Shown here: positions 1 through 7,213 of the stretch, one piece after another
Layout of the letters: each line of letters starts with the position of its first letter
Position numbering within the stretch: the first letter of the stretch is position 1
NCBI GenBank assembly: GCA_905236925.1
Contig: CAJOQS010000136.1
Span: 1 to 16,085 of the forward strand
DNA: 16,085 nt
Reading direction: 5' to 3'
Source of the DNA: an uncultured Lachnospiraceae bacterium
GTDB taxonomy: Bacteria > Bacillota > Clostridia > Lachnospirales > Lachnospiraceae
The notes under the pieces: generated by a model
Seen by the model: only the letters and a program-made list of their open reading frames with translations
Database searches by the model: none
Told to the model about the DNA's origin: nothing
Program-made: the position numbers and the translations under genes

Positions 1-613
1 CGTAAACAACAACATTCCTGACTCCGACACCGCTTATCGAGCCATTGAACATAGACTGCGGCTCGCCTTCCCATTTTCCGAGGAAATACTCATCCCTGCC
101 GTTGCTGCCCTCAAGACGCCCGGGAAAACGGGGGATATCCTCTCTCGTATCGCTGAGTACGAGTCTGGCTCCCTTGGCTATCTCCACTCGTATATCGCTC
201 TTAAGATAGATACCGCGGTGAAGATAAGTTCCCTCGGGTATCAGGACCTTGCCGTTCTCCGGACAGCACATGATCGCAGCCTGTATGAAGGAGGTATCGT
301 CATGACTGCCGTCGCCGAAGGCTCCGAACTCCCTGACATTGACCGCAGCAGAGACAGCAAGGGTTGAAAACTCAGCTTTGAACTCACCCTCTCCCGCGCC
401 GTCAAAAACCGCCTCTGCCTCATACGCGGTTCCGGCTTCAAGTCCGAAAACGGTAACAATGCAGCGGTTGTCGCGCACCTGTGCCGCGACCTTCTTTGCA
501 GAGTCCGATGCGTTTCTGACAGTAAGCTCGTAGGGTCTTAATGTATTGTATTTTCCGCCGTCGTCAAGATCGAAGGTGACTGATCCGGGTGTGACGCATA
601 AAACCTTCATCAT
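1..613 (-). CDS. GH28 polygalacturonase (exo-polygalacturonosidase-like), 5' part only
   Basis: The first 204 residues of a pectin-degrading glycoside hydrolase are present; the catalytic C-terminal part lies outside the window. Residues 1-88 form a beta-rich, fibronectin-III-like segment. From residue 91 a typical GH28/pectin-lyase-fold start appears, with VNVREFGAFGDG and DDTSFIQAAI, then IPEGTYLHRGIYLKSD (126-140), the FPGRLEG stretch and the start of the beta helix (SISGVGVRNVVVY). This pattern is familiar from exo-acting GH28 enzymes that release galacturonate from chain ends. There is no signal peptide, so the enzyme should act in the cytoplasm on imported oligogalacturonides. The ATG at 613-611 overlaps the stop of uxaA by four bases (ATGA) and is preceded by GGGAG eight bases upstream; a second ATG follows directly. 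It is the third gene of the uxaB-uxaA operon. The GH28 catalytic aspartates cannot be checked here. The family is fairly sure, the exact specificity inferred. Confidence 0.85.
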   Translation of the reverse strand, partial: MMKVLCVTPGSVTFDLDDGGKYNTLRPYELTVRNASDSAKKVAAQVRDNRCIVTVFGLEAGTAYEAEAVFDGAGEGEFKAEFSTLAVSAAVNVREFGAFGDGSHDDTSFIQAAIMCCPENGKVLIPEGTYLHRGIYLKSDIRVEIAKGARLVLSDTREDIPRFPGRLEGSNGRDEYFLGKWEGEPQSMFNGSISGVGVRNVVVY

Positions 614-2061
614 AAGGTAACTCCCTGTTTAAAGATAGTCATGCTGTGATAGCCCGCCTTTTCCGAGCTTACATATTTTCCGGAAGCAACATCGAGCACA
701 TAATCGTAAAGCTCCGCAGCGATCTCATCCGCTCCCGCCTCGGTGCTCACAAGCCTGCCCGCGTCAAAATCGATCCAGTTGGACTTGCGAGATGCAAGGT
801 TCGAATTGCTGGAAATCTTGACAGTGGGAACCGGCGAGGAAAGAGGTGTTCCCCTTCCCGTCGTAAACAGTATGATATGCGCGCCTGCTGCCGCCAGTGC
901 CGTTACAGCGACCATATCATTGCCGGGACCCTCCAGAAGGTTAAGACCCTTCGTGCATATCCGATCTCCGTATTTGAGCACGTCACTGACTTCTGCGCTT
1001 CCCGATTTCTGAACGCAGCCCAGGGATTTATCCTCAAGAGTCGTTATGCCGCCCGCCTTGTTTCCGGGCGAGGGATTCTCATATATAACCTGATTGTTCC
1101 GCTCATAATAATCCTTGAAATCATTAATGAGTGAAACCGTTTTATCGAATACTTCCCTGTTCTTTGCCCTGTTCATCAGAAGCTGCTCGGCGCCGAACAT
1201 TTCCGGAACCTCGGTGAGTATCGAAGTACCTCCGCAGGATACGAGCATATCGGAGAACAGACCTGTAAGAGGATTCGCAGTGATGCCCGAAAAACCGTCG
1301 CTTCCGCCGCATTTAAGGCCGACCGTCAGCTCCGATACGGGTATCTCGGTCCTTCTGTCCTTTCCGGCAATAACGATCAGCTCATCGAGCAGGTGTGCTC
1401 CTTCAGCCATCTCGTCTTCGCATTCCTGACATACCAGAAATCTGGTACGTTCCTCATCTATTCCTTCAAGGTAAGGCTTCATATGGTCCAGGTTATTGTT
1501 TTCGCATCCGAGCGACAGGAACAGCACACCTCCGCAGTTGGGATGATGCGCCAGATCGCCGAGGATCATGGCAGTGTGCTCCTGATCGTCACCCATCTGC
1601 GAGCATCCGTAGGGATGTGTCATCGCCACAACGGCATCGACAGCCTCCGGCTTTTTCGCGTTAAACTCTGCAGCCAGAGCTTCCGCGATGTGGTTCACGC
1701 ATCCGACCGTAGGAATTATCCAGATTTCGTTGCGGACTCCGGCGCCGTTCTTTCTCCTGTAGCCCATAAAGGTCTTCCAGAGATTATTGTACTTCGCGCC
1801 AGGCTCAGTTCCGCCTGCCGGAACCGGATCGTACCGGTAATCGAGTTTTCCCGACAGACCGGTGCGTACATTATGGACGTGGACCCAGTCGCCTTCCTTT
1901 ATGCCGCATTTGGCATAGCCTATGACATTGCCGTATTTAATTACCGGAGAGCCCTCCGGAATATCGCACAGCGCGACCTTATGCCCCGCGGGGATCTTGT
2001 CATTTCCCTCAAGCATTACCATAACATTGTCGCGCTCGTTGATCTTAATGCTTTTTTTCAT
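610..2061 (-). CDS. uxaA: Altronate dehydratase
   Basis: This enzyme dehydrates D-altronate to 2-keto-3-deoxy-D-gluconate in the bacterial galacturonate (isomerase) pathway, in the cytoplasm. The 483-residue product is close to the usual family length (about 495). Residues 1-75 form the N-terminal SAF domain (IPAGHKVALCDIPEGSPVIKYG, ending HVHNVRTGLSG). The rest is the UxaA/GarD catalytic domain, with conserved VGCVNHIAE (119-127), MTHPYGCSQMGDD, LSLGCENNN and the CGGSDGFSGITANPLTG stretch. Galactarate dehydratase GarD is a close relative, but the adjacent tagaturonate reductase gene favours altronate as the substrate. Translation starts at an ATG preceded by AGGAACAGGG, 32 bases after the uxaB stop; the gene ends overlapping the GH28 start. 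It is probably co-transcribed from the uxaB promoter and repressed by the neighbouring LacI-type regulator. Confidence 0.95.
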   Translation of the reverse strand: MKKSIKINERDNVMVMLEGNDKIPAGHKVALCDIPEGSPVIKYGNVIGYAKCGIKEGDWVHVHNVRTGLSGKLDYRYDPVPAGGTEPGAKYNNLWKTFMGYRRKNGAGVRNEIWIIPTVGCVNHIAEALAAEFNAKKPEAVDAVVAMTHPYGCSQMGDDQEHTAMILGDLAHHPNCGGVLFLSLGCENNNLDHMKPYLEGIDEERTRFLVCQECEDEMAEGAHLLDELIVIAGKDRRTEIPVSELTVGLKCGGSDGFSGITANPLTGLFSDMLVSCGGTSILTEVPEMFGAEQLLMNRAKNREVFDKTVSLINDFKDYYERNNQVIYENPSPGNKAGGITTLEDKSLGCVQKSGSAEVSDVLKYGDRICTKGLNLLEGPGNDMVAVTALAAAGAHIILFTTGRGTPLSSPVPTVKISSNSNLASRKSNWIDFDAGRLVSTEAGADEIAAELYDYVLDVASGKYVSSEKAGYHSMTIFKQGVTL

Positions 2062-2093
2062 CCCTGTTCCTGCCTTTCGGTCCTAGACCGCGC

Positions 2094-3551
2094 TTATTTC
2101 ATAGCCGCTCTGACGCCCTTGGTTCTGATCGCCTCAAGATCCTTGATGACAGCTGCCTTAAACTCTGCGCAGCCCTTTGAATCCATCTTTGAGAATGCTG
2201 CTTTTTCCATCTCAAAATATGCGTTTACAAGCTCATCTGCAGACTTGCCGCAGTTCTCTGCGAAGAAATCGAGCACATCCGAGTCATCCTTTATCTGATA
2301 GGTGTTGTCGCCGCGATGTCCGATAAGGCAGCCCTCTCCGCGCTCATTCGAGCTGTAGAAGTTGATCAGTGCAGCCAGCGAGAACGCAAGCTTCTCCGGA
2401 ACCTTTCCGAACCTGTTGTAATATTCGATCACGCTCGGAAGACATCTTGCTCTCCATTTCGATACCGAATTAAGTGCAATCGAAAGCAGCTCATGCCTGA
2501 TGAATGGATTCTCAAAACGGCTCTTTACCGCGTCGGCGAACGCGAGCAGATCCTCCTTTGGAAGATCGAGTGTGGGAATGACCTCATCGTAGATGACATC
2601 ATGCATGAAGCCTGCGAAATCCGCGTCCTTCATCGATTCTCCGACTGTATCGTTGCCAGCCATATAGGATGCGAGAACGAACGAGGTATGTGCGCCGTTC
2701 AGGATACGAACCTTGCGCTGCTTGTAAGGCTTCTGGTTGTCGGTGAAGATAACGGGAAGGCCTGTCTTTGCAAGAGGCAGCTCCTCGCTGATATCCTTCG
2801 CGGACTCGATTACCCACAGAGCGAAGGGCTCGCAGGTATCAAGAAGATTGTCCTCATATCCGAGATCCTTCCAAAGCTGTTCGTACTCGGTCCTGGGATA
2901 GCCCGTAACGATTCGGTCAACAAGTGTAGATGTGAAGATGCATGCATCCTCGACCCACTTCCTGAATCCGTCTCCGAGCTTCCAGTTCTCAACCTGCTTC
3001 AGGACACACTTTTTAAGCTCGATACCGTTGTCGTCGATAAGCTCGACGGGAAGGATAACAAGTCCCTTGTCCGCAGCTCCGTCAAAAGCCTTGTAGCGTT
3101 CAAACAGGAACTTAGTGAGCTTTCCGGGATAGCTGGAGGGAGGGCATGCCTCGAAGGTGTCGTTTGCGTCATAAACGATACCGGCCTCGGTCGTGTTGGA
3201 TACGATATATCTTAATGTATCGAGTTTTGCGTACTCATTGTATTTCTCATAGTCCGAGTAGGGATCTACGGCATCCTTTACTGAAGTGATGACTCTTTTT
3301 TCAACGTATTCCCTGCCGTCCTTAAGACCGCGGAGCAAAACCGTATAGTTGCAGTCCTGCTTTCTGAAATTCTCAAGGCTTCCGAGAGCAATGGGCTTTA
3401 CAAGTACGATGCTGCCGTCAAAGGTTCCCTTTTCATTCATGATGTCGATCATGTAATCAACAAACGCGCGGAGGAAGCCTCCCTCACCGAACTGAAGTAC
3501 CTTAACGGGCCTGTCTTTCTTTGTAAACATTGAAGAATCAATAGTGTTCAT
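2094..3551 (-). CDS. uxaB: Tagaturonate reductase (altronate oxidoreductase)
   Basis: This enzyme reduces D-tagaturonate to D-altronate with NADH, the step before UxaA. The 485-residue protein belongs to the mannitol/polyol dehydrogenase family. It has an N-terminal Rossmann segment (VLQFGEGGFLRAF, residues 18-30) and the family catalytic triad pattern K-x4-N-x2-H at K280, N285 and H288 (KVRILNGAHT). The C-terminal all-helical domain follows. FGEGGFLRAFVDYM and the downstream uxaA favour tagaturonate over fructuronate (UxuB) as substrate. The ATG at 3551 has AGGAGA seven bases upstream. It is the first gene of the operon, with a promoter at 3638-3666 and a palindromic operator over the start site. 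The isomerase gene uxaC, which would make tagaturonate from galacturonate, is not in the window and may lie beyond its left edge or elsewhere. Confidence 0.95.
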   Translation of the reverse strand: MNTIDSSMFTKKDRPVKVLQFGEGGFLRAFVDYMIDIMNEKGTFDGSIVLVKPIALGSLENFRKQDCNYTVLLRGLKDGREYVEKRVITSVKDAVDPYSDYEKYNEYAKLDTLRYIVSNTTEAGIVYDANDTFEACPPSSYPGKLTKFLFERYKAFDGAADKGLVILPVELIDDNGIELKKCVLKQVENWKLGDGFRKWVEDACIFTSTLVDRIVTGYPRTEYEQLWKDLGYEDNLLDTCEPFALWVIESAKDISEELPLAKTGLPVIFTDNQKPYKQRKVRILNGAHTSFVLASYMAGNDTVGESMKDADFAGFMHDVIYDEVIPTLDLPKEDLLAFADAVKSRFENPFIRHELLSIALNSVSKWRARCLPSVIEYYNRFGKVPEKLAFSLAALINFYSSNERGEGCLIGHRGDNTYQIKDDSDVLDFFAENCGKSADELVNAYFEMEKAAFSKMDSKGCAEFKAAVIKDLEAIRTKGVRAAMK

Positions 3552-3615
3552 GTTTTGTCTCTCCTTTGTATTATAAATTGATCTGTGAAACCATGTTACG
3601 GATTCGGGCTCACGA

Positions 3616-3631
3616 ATGTAAGCCCTTACAT
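3616..3631. promoter_or_regulatory. Perfect 16-bp palindromic operator at the uxaB start site
   Basis: ATGTAAGCCCTTACAT on the plus strand consists of 7-bp perfect inverted arms around CC. It covers roughly +1 to +16 of the predicted uxaB transcript, the classic place for a repressor to block initiation. Length and even symmetry fit LacI-family operators, and the regulator gene is next door. It differs from the CcpA cre consensus at the central CG (CC here), so the local regulator is the better candidate. Binding itself is inferred. Confidence 0.75.
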
Positions 3632-3637
3632 AGTCAT

Positions 3638-3666
3638 ATAATATATCCGCAGCGTCACTGAGTCAA
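3638..3666 (-). promoter_or_regulatory. Sigma-A-type promoter of the uxaB-uxaA-GH28 operon
   Basis: Read on the minus strand, a -35 box TTGACT (3666-3661) and a -10 box TATTAT (3643-3638) are separated by 17 bases. The predicted start lies near 3631, at the edge of the palindrome at 3616-3631. A second TTGACT overlaps just upstream (3671-3666), but its 22-base spacing is too long. Confidence 0.8.
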
Positions 3667-3710
3667 GTCAATTTTTCTTTTGTTTTTGTGGTTTTTCAGG
3701 CGTTTTTGTA

Positions 3711-3739
3711 TTGCTTTTTCATCCTGTTTCATATATAAT
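3711..3739 (+). promoter_or_regulatory. Promoter of the LacI-type regulator gene
   Basis: A perfect -10 box TATAAT (3734-3739) is preceded, with 17-base spacing, by a weak -35 box TTGCTT (3711-3716). The predicted start near 3746 leaves a leader of about 150 bases before the ATG at 3898. Confidence 0.6.
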
Positions 3740-3776
3740 CAGATTATGCAGATTGAGCAAAAAACGAGTGATTTTT

Positions 3777-3790
3777 TGTAATTGCTTACA
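3777..3790. promoter_or_regulatory. Operator-like inverted repeat in the regulator leader
   Basis: TGTAATTGCTTACA has arms TGTAA/TTACA around four bases, the same arms and spacing as the palindrome at the uxaB start site. Followed by T, it also shares the GCTTACAT half with that site and with the one at 14354-14369. It lies about 30 bases downstream of the predicted start of the regulator transcript, so autorepression as a roadblock is plausible. Confidence 0.55.
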
Positions 3791-3897
3791 TTTCTTCTCT
3801 CCGGTCGATCCTGAACTGCTCCTTCTGCCGTATCCGGAGCGCTTGCGCCCTGCGGGCTTGAGCTGCTAATTTCAAACGGATACGTTATCCATGCGTT

Positions 3898-4902
3898 ATG
3901 ACGATTTACGATATTTCCCAGAAGGCCGGTGTTTCGATAGCCACCGTTTCGCGTGTTTTAAACGGCAGTGACAAGGTCAGTGCAAAAACCCGCAAGAAGG
4001 TTCTCGACGTTATGGAGCGGTATTCCTATACCCCCAACGCGTTTGCCCGCGGACTCGGACTCAACACCTCACACACGGTCGGGATACTCTGTGCCGATTC
4101 ATCCGACCTGTATCTCGCCAAGGCCGTCTACTATCTGGAGCAGATGCTGCGCGACAAGGGCTACGACTGCATCCTGTGCTGCTGCGGCTACAACCTCGAG
4201 AACAAGATCAAGTACAGCAATCTTCTTCTTTCCAAAAAGGTGGACAGCATTGTGTTCGTCGGTTCAAACTTCGTTGAGGCCAACGAGGAGAGCAACTCCT
4301 ACATACGCGATATCGCGTGCACGCACCCCGTCATGATACTCAATGCCGACTATGCCGCACCGAACGTGTACAGTTGTCTCTGCGACGACTACCATGCGGT
4401 TCTCGAGGCTACCGAGGAGCTGATATCATCCGGTCGAAAGAACATAATCTATATTTATAATTCAACCTCTTATTCAGGTTCCAAAAAGCTTACGGGCTAT
4501 ATGGACGCAATGAACACCCACGGACTGACTGCGGTCACCGAGTTCATCGACAGGCGTTACGAGGTTTCCGACGAGATACTCGATACCGCAAAAACCCTCG
4601 AGGGCCTCTGCAGTTCGGGCACCAAGGTCGACGCCGTTGTCTGCGCGGACGACCAGCTCGCTCTCGGAGCAGTTAAGTTTGCCCGGCGCGCAGGACTTTC
4701 GATCCCTCAGGATATCGCGATCATCGGCTACAATAACTCAATGCTCGCGGTCTCCAACGAGCCCGAGCTTACCTCGGTCGACAACCGGCTTGAGCTTCTG
4801 TGCAAGCAGCTTGTCAATAATCTCATCGAAATACTCTCCGGTGCCGAGATCCCCCGGAAAACCATTTATTCCGGCCTCCTCGTCAAAAGAGGCACTACCT
4901 GA
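3898..4902 (+). CDS. LacI/GalR-family transcriptional regulator
   Basis: The 334-residue protein has the normal length and order for this family. An N-terminal helix-turn-helix (residues 2-25, IYDISQKAGVSIATVSRVLNG) is followed by the hinge-helix region (PNAFARGLG, 46-54) and a periplasmic-binding-protein-like sensor domain. Conserved patterns include VGILCADSSD, VDAVVCADDQLALGA and the C-terminal LTSVDN. It most likely represses the divergent uxaB operon, itself, and possibly the transport operon, and is released by a galacturonate-pathway intermediate or an oligogalacturonide; the effector cannot be read from sequence. The ATG at 3898 gives the standard family N-terminus but lacks a clear ribosome binding site. 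Another ATG at 3891 is in a different frame. The gene ends eight bases before a strong bidirectional terminator. No specific name is assigned, since KdgR-, ExuR- and other uronate regulators cannot be told apart here. Confidence 0.93.
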   Translation: MTIYDISQKAGVSIATVSRVLNGSDKVSAKTRKKVLDVMERYSYTPNAFARGLGLNTSHTVGILCADSSDLYLAKAVYYLEQMLRDKGYDCILCCCGYNLENKIKYSNLLLSKKVDSIVFVGSNFVEANEESNSYIRDIACTHPVMILNADYAAPNVYSCLCDDYHAVLEATEELISSGRKNIIYIYNSTSYSGSKKLTGYMDAMNTHGLTAVTEFIDRRYEVSDEILDTAKTLEGLCSSGTKVDAVVCADDQLALGAVKFARRAGLSIPQDIAIIGYNNSMLAVSNEPELTSVDNRLELLCKQLVNNLIEILSGAEIPRKTIYSGLLVKRGTT

Positions 4903-4909
4903 AATATTT

Positions 4910-4941
4910 AAAACCCGACTCGTTCAACAGAGTCGGGTTTT
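4910..4941. terminator. Bidirectional intrinsic terminator between convergent operons
   Basis: A 12-bp perfect stem, AAAACCCGACTC (4910-4921) with GAGTCGGGTTTT (4930-4941), has an 8-base loop. Rightward, the stem runs into TTTTTA after the regulator gene. Leftward it ends in TTTT and can stop the ten-gene transport operon. The stop codon of the last transport gene (4924-4926) lies in the loop, so its last codons form one arm of the stem. Confidence 0.92.
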
Positions 4942-6033
4942 TATTCTTTCCTCTGTCACAGCATCAAAGAGGTATATGTGACCGTAATCTATCGTAAAGC
5001 TTATCTGTGAATCGATCTCGGGTGTCATGTGGGGATCGATCTTCAATATCGACGAAATGCCGTCAATATCGATATACACATTCGTATTGTCTCCGAGCAG
5101 CTCGGTAAGTTCCACCTTGCAGTCGAGCTTTACGGCATTTTCGGGTTTTGCTGCATTAACATCGCAGAGGGCGACATGCTCGGGTCTGAAGCCGAACGCG
5201 ATCTCCTTGCCTTCAAGCTCCGTAATAACCGCCTGATCCGCGATGCCCGAAAGCTCGATATCTGTTTTGCCAATTCCAATTTTCCCGCCCTTTACGACGG
5301 TTCGGATGAAGTTCATCGGAGGCTCGCCTATGAAGCCCGCCACAAACATGTTCACCGGATCAAAGTAAAGGTCGTGAGGTGTTCCTATCTGCTGTATGTA
5401 GCCTTCCTTCATTACCACGATCCTGTCGGCCATGGTCATCGCTTCGGTCTGGTCATGGGTTACATAGATCGTCGTAGCTCCGGTCTGGCGGTGTATCTGT
5501 GTGATCTCGGAACGCATCGTAACACGCTGCTTGGCGTCAAGGTTCGAGAGAGGCTCATCCATCAGGAAGATTCCGACCTTTCGGATGATGGCACGTCCGA
5601 CCGCAACACGCTGGCGCTGTCCGCCGGAGAGTTCTCTGGGTTTTCTGTCAAGATAATCCGTCAGTCCGAGGACCTTGGCTGTAGCCAGGACCTTCTGCTC
5701 TATAACATCCTCGTCCACGCCCTGAAGCGTAAGTCCGAAGCTCATGTTTTCATAAACCGACATATGAGGATAAAGCGCATAGCTCTGGAAGACCATCGCG
5801 ATCTCACGTTCGCGGGGACTCTTCTCGTTCACGCGCTCGCCGTTGATCAGGAAATCTCCCTTGCTTATGTTCTCAAGACCCGCGATCATGCGAAGGGTCG
5901 TTGACTTGCCGCAACCCGAAGGACCGACAAAGACAATGAACTCACCCTTCTCGACCTCAAGATTAAAGTCATGGACAGCGTGAAATCCGTTAGGATATAT
6001 TTTGTTGATCCCGGACAATGTTAGGTAAGCCAT
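4924..6033 (-). CDS. Sugar ABC importer ATPase, MsmX/UgpC type (last gene of the operon)
   Basis: This cytoplasmic ATPase powers carbohydrate import. All nucleotide-binding motifs are intact: Walker A GPSGCGKST (37-45), Q-loop glutamine Q83 (FQSYALYPHM), signature LSGGQ (135-139), Walker B IFLMDE (155-160), D-loop SNLD and H-loop H193. A C-terminal regulatory TOBE-type region follows (about 235-360), with GFIGEPPMNF and FGFRPEHV typical of the MalK/MsmX/UgpC group. The 369-residue length is normal. The ATG at 6033 has GAGGAG upstream. It follows the pair of small membrane proteins at 6057-7198 and ends inside the shared terminator, giving the short tail KTRLC. It is a clear paralogue of the ATPase at 7214-8275, with motifs at the same residue numbers, so the importer may use a heterodimer of the two; each could also form a homodimer or serve other importers. 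Confidence 0.93.
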   Translation of the reverse strand: MAYLTLSGINKIYPNGFHAVHDFNLEVEKGEFIVFVGPSGCGKSTTLRMIAGLENISKGDFLINGERVNEKSPREREIAMVFQSYALYPHMSVYENMSFGLTLQGVDEDVIEQKVLATAKVLGLTDYLDRKPRELSGGQRQRVAVGRAIIRKVGIFLMDEPLSNLDAKQRVTMRSEITQIHRQTGATTIYVTHDQTEAMTMADRIVVMKEGYIQQIGTPHDLYFDPVNMFVAGFIGEPPMNFIRTVVKGGKIGIGKTDIELSGIADQAVITELEGKEIAFGFRPEHVALCDVNAAKPENAVKLDCKVELTELLGDNTNVYIDIDGISSILKIDPHMTPEIDSQISFTIDYGHIYLFDAVTEERIKTRLC

Positions 6034-6056
6034 ATTAATCCCGTCTCCTCTGTTGT

Positions 6057-6662
6057 CTAATTCTTTTTGCCTGCGACCGAATCCTTCGCGTCCCGAAGGA
6101 TCCTTGCAAATAACCGCTTCATCCCTATGAACAGCAGATCGATCAGCATGTAGAACAATCCGAACAGGATCGGCTCTACAGGAAGTGCAGCCGCGTCTTC
6201 TATACCCCTTGCCCTGATAACGATCACATTGATCACGTTGTAGAGGTATACCACGCAGGCCAGTACTGCAAACGCATAGGGAACATTAAGGAACAGCGAC
6301 CAGAACTTCCGCGCCGTTACCATCATAAATCTGTCGTTTTCACGCGGTTCGCGCTCGATAAACCGGAGCATGTGATTTGTCAGCAGGTCTGTCAGCACTC
6401 CCATTGCCGTGCCCAGCACAAAGAGCTGGTCAACGGAATCCTTCAGATATGTCCCGAGTCCGAAGTAAAAGAAAAAGCATATCGCACCGTTAAACCACCA
6501 TTTTATGAACAGTGCCTTGACCGTGTTCGGGATCCTGAAACGTTTTCTGCCGCTGATCTTTTCGATCTCCTTTTGTGAGACCTCGGGAGAATTCTCTTCG
6601 CTGGCATTAACCAGTCTTTCGACCGCATCGGTTTTCAGATCGTAATAATTCTTTTCACTCAT
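6057..6662 (-). CDS. Small four-helix membrane protein, function unknown (second of ATPase-linked pair B)
   Basis: I do not recognise a named family. The 201-residue protein has a charged cytoplasmic-looking N-terminus (1-47) and four likely membrane segments at about 54-72, 77-95, 121-148 and 163-182, then a basic tail. Notable are KWWFNGAICFFFYFGLG in the first helix and GVLTDLLTNHMLRF after the second. There is no signal peptide and no catalytic motif. Its start overlaps the stop of the preceding gene by four bases (ATGA), so translation is coupled, and the ATPase gene follows 23 bases later. The position suggests an accessory or regulatory subunit of the importer, possibly one that docks an ATPase, but that is inference. 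Confidence 0.85.
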   Translation of the reverse strand: MSEKNYYDLKTDAVERLVNASEENSPEVSQKEIEKISGRKRFRIPNTVKALFIKWWFNGAICFFFYFGLGTYLKDSVDQLFVLGTAMGVLTDLLTNHMLRFIEREPRENDRFMMVTARKFWSLFLNVPYAFAVLACVVYLYNVINVIVIRARGIEDAAALPVEPILFGLFYMLIDLLFIGMKRLFARILRDAKDSVAGKKN

Positions 6663-7198
6663 TCTTCAATATCAATCTTCTCAAGTCCGCCGCTGTACTC
6701 AAGTTCAACCGAAGTCTTGATCTTCCTGAGCAGCTTACTGTAAACCGGCAGCAGTGCCACGAGAACAGCCACAACGCAGATCAGGACAACATGCACGGTC
6801 ACGACCGTGAGGGCCTTCGGAATGTAATCCGCGCTCTCAAGAACCGTTGCGAAATCTGCCCTTTCCATTGCCGCGAGTATCCTGCCCCTGTAGGTTATGT
6901 CACAGACCACGATAGCCGCCATCATGAGGTACATTATCACGATCATCGAGATCCTGGGCTTCTGCCTCTTCGGAAAGGAGTTCAGGAAGCACACGAACGA
7001 GAGAATAGAGAACAGCATGGTAACAAATCCGCAAAGGCCCATATTCGCGCCCTGGATCTTCGCGGTAGTATCCGATATCTTGGTCAGATTAAAGGAATAG
7101 TAGATAAACGCTGCAGCCAGCGCGGCCATTGCGATATTCTGCGGATTCCTCTTCAGCGAGACCATTGCCTTACGGAAAAATTCCTTCATTTCCTGCAT
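6659..7198 (-). CDS. Small four-helix membrane protein, function unknown (first of ATPase-linked pair B)
   Basis: The 179-residue protein has four likely membrane segments at about 20-38, 51-73, 82-101 and 130-152, with a charged loop between helices 3 and 4 and an acidic C-terminus. No known domain is recognised. Its length, topology and helix 3-4 loop resemble the protein at 8293-8778, which holds a similar place before the other ATPase; by eye the residue identity is weak. The start is uncertain: GAGGAG at 7206-7201 is only two bases before the ATG at 7198, while the in-frame ATG at 7189 (MKEFFRK) is 11 bases away. The gene follows the ATPase stop at 7214 by 15 bases and overlaps the next gene. 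Confidence 0.85.
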   Translation of the reverse strand: MQEMKEFFRKAMVSLKRNPQNIAMAALAAAFIYYSFNLTKISDTTAKIQGANMGLCGFVTMLFSILSFVCFLNSFPKRQKPRISMIVIMYLMMAAIVVCDITYRGRILAAMERADFATVLESADYIPKALTVVTVHVVLICVVAVLVALLPVYSKLLRKIKTSVELEYSGGLEKIDIEE

Positions 7199-7213
7199 CT
7201 CTCCTCAACTTAT

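Larger units (their letters stand above)
3552..3897. other. Divergent control region between uxaB and the LacI-type regulator
   Basis: This 346-bp stretch has no convincing gene. It holds back-to-back promoters: a leftward one for uxaB (3638-3666) and a rightward one for the regulator (3711-3739), each with a TGTAA-N4-TTACA palindrome. The rest of the regulator leader (about 3746-3897) contains short complementary arms: CTCCGG at 3799-3804 with CCGGAG at 3834-3839, and GCTCC at 3818-3822 with GGAGC at 3836-3840. These share bases and so exclude each other. A GGATA-N3-TATCC repeat lies at 3878-3890, just before the start codon. No riboswitch class is recognised. Confidence 0.8.

Noticed and set aside
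664..676. GCTTACAT half-site inside uxaA
   Set aside because: It has no matching second arm and lies within coding sequence far from a promoter.
1393..2298. 301-codon rightward open frame
   Set aside because: It is antisense to uxaA and uxaB, crosses the gap between them, has no ribosome binding site and no recognisable protein pattern.
2316..3215. 299-codon rightward open frame
   Set aside because: It lies wholly antisense to uxaB, whose family motifs are intact; the reading frame is a by-product of codon use.
5029..5904. 291-codon rightward open frame
   Set aside because: It is antisense to an ABC ATPase with all motifs present.
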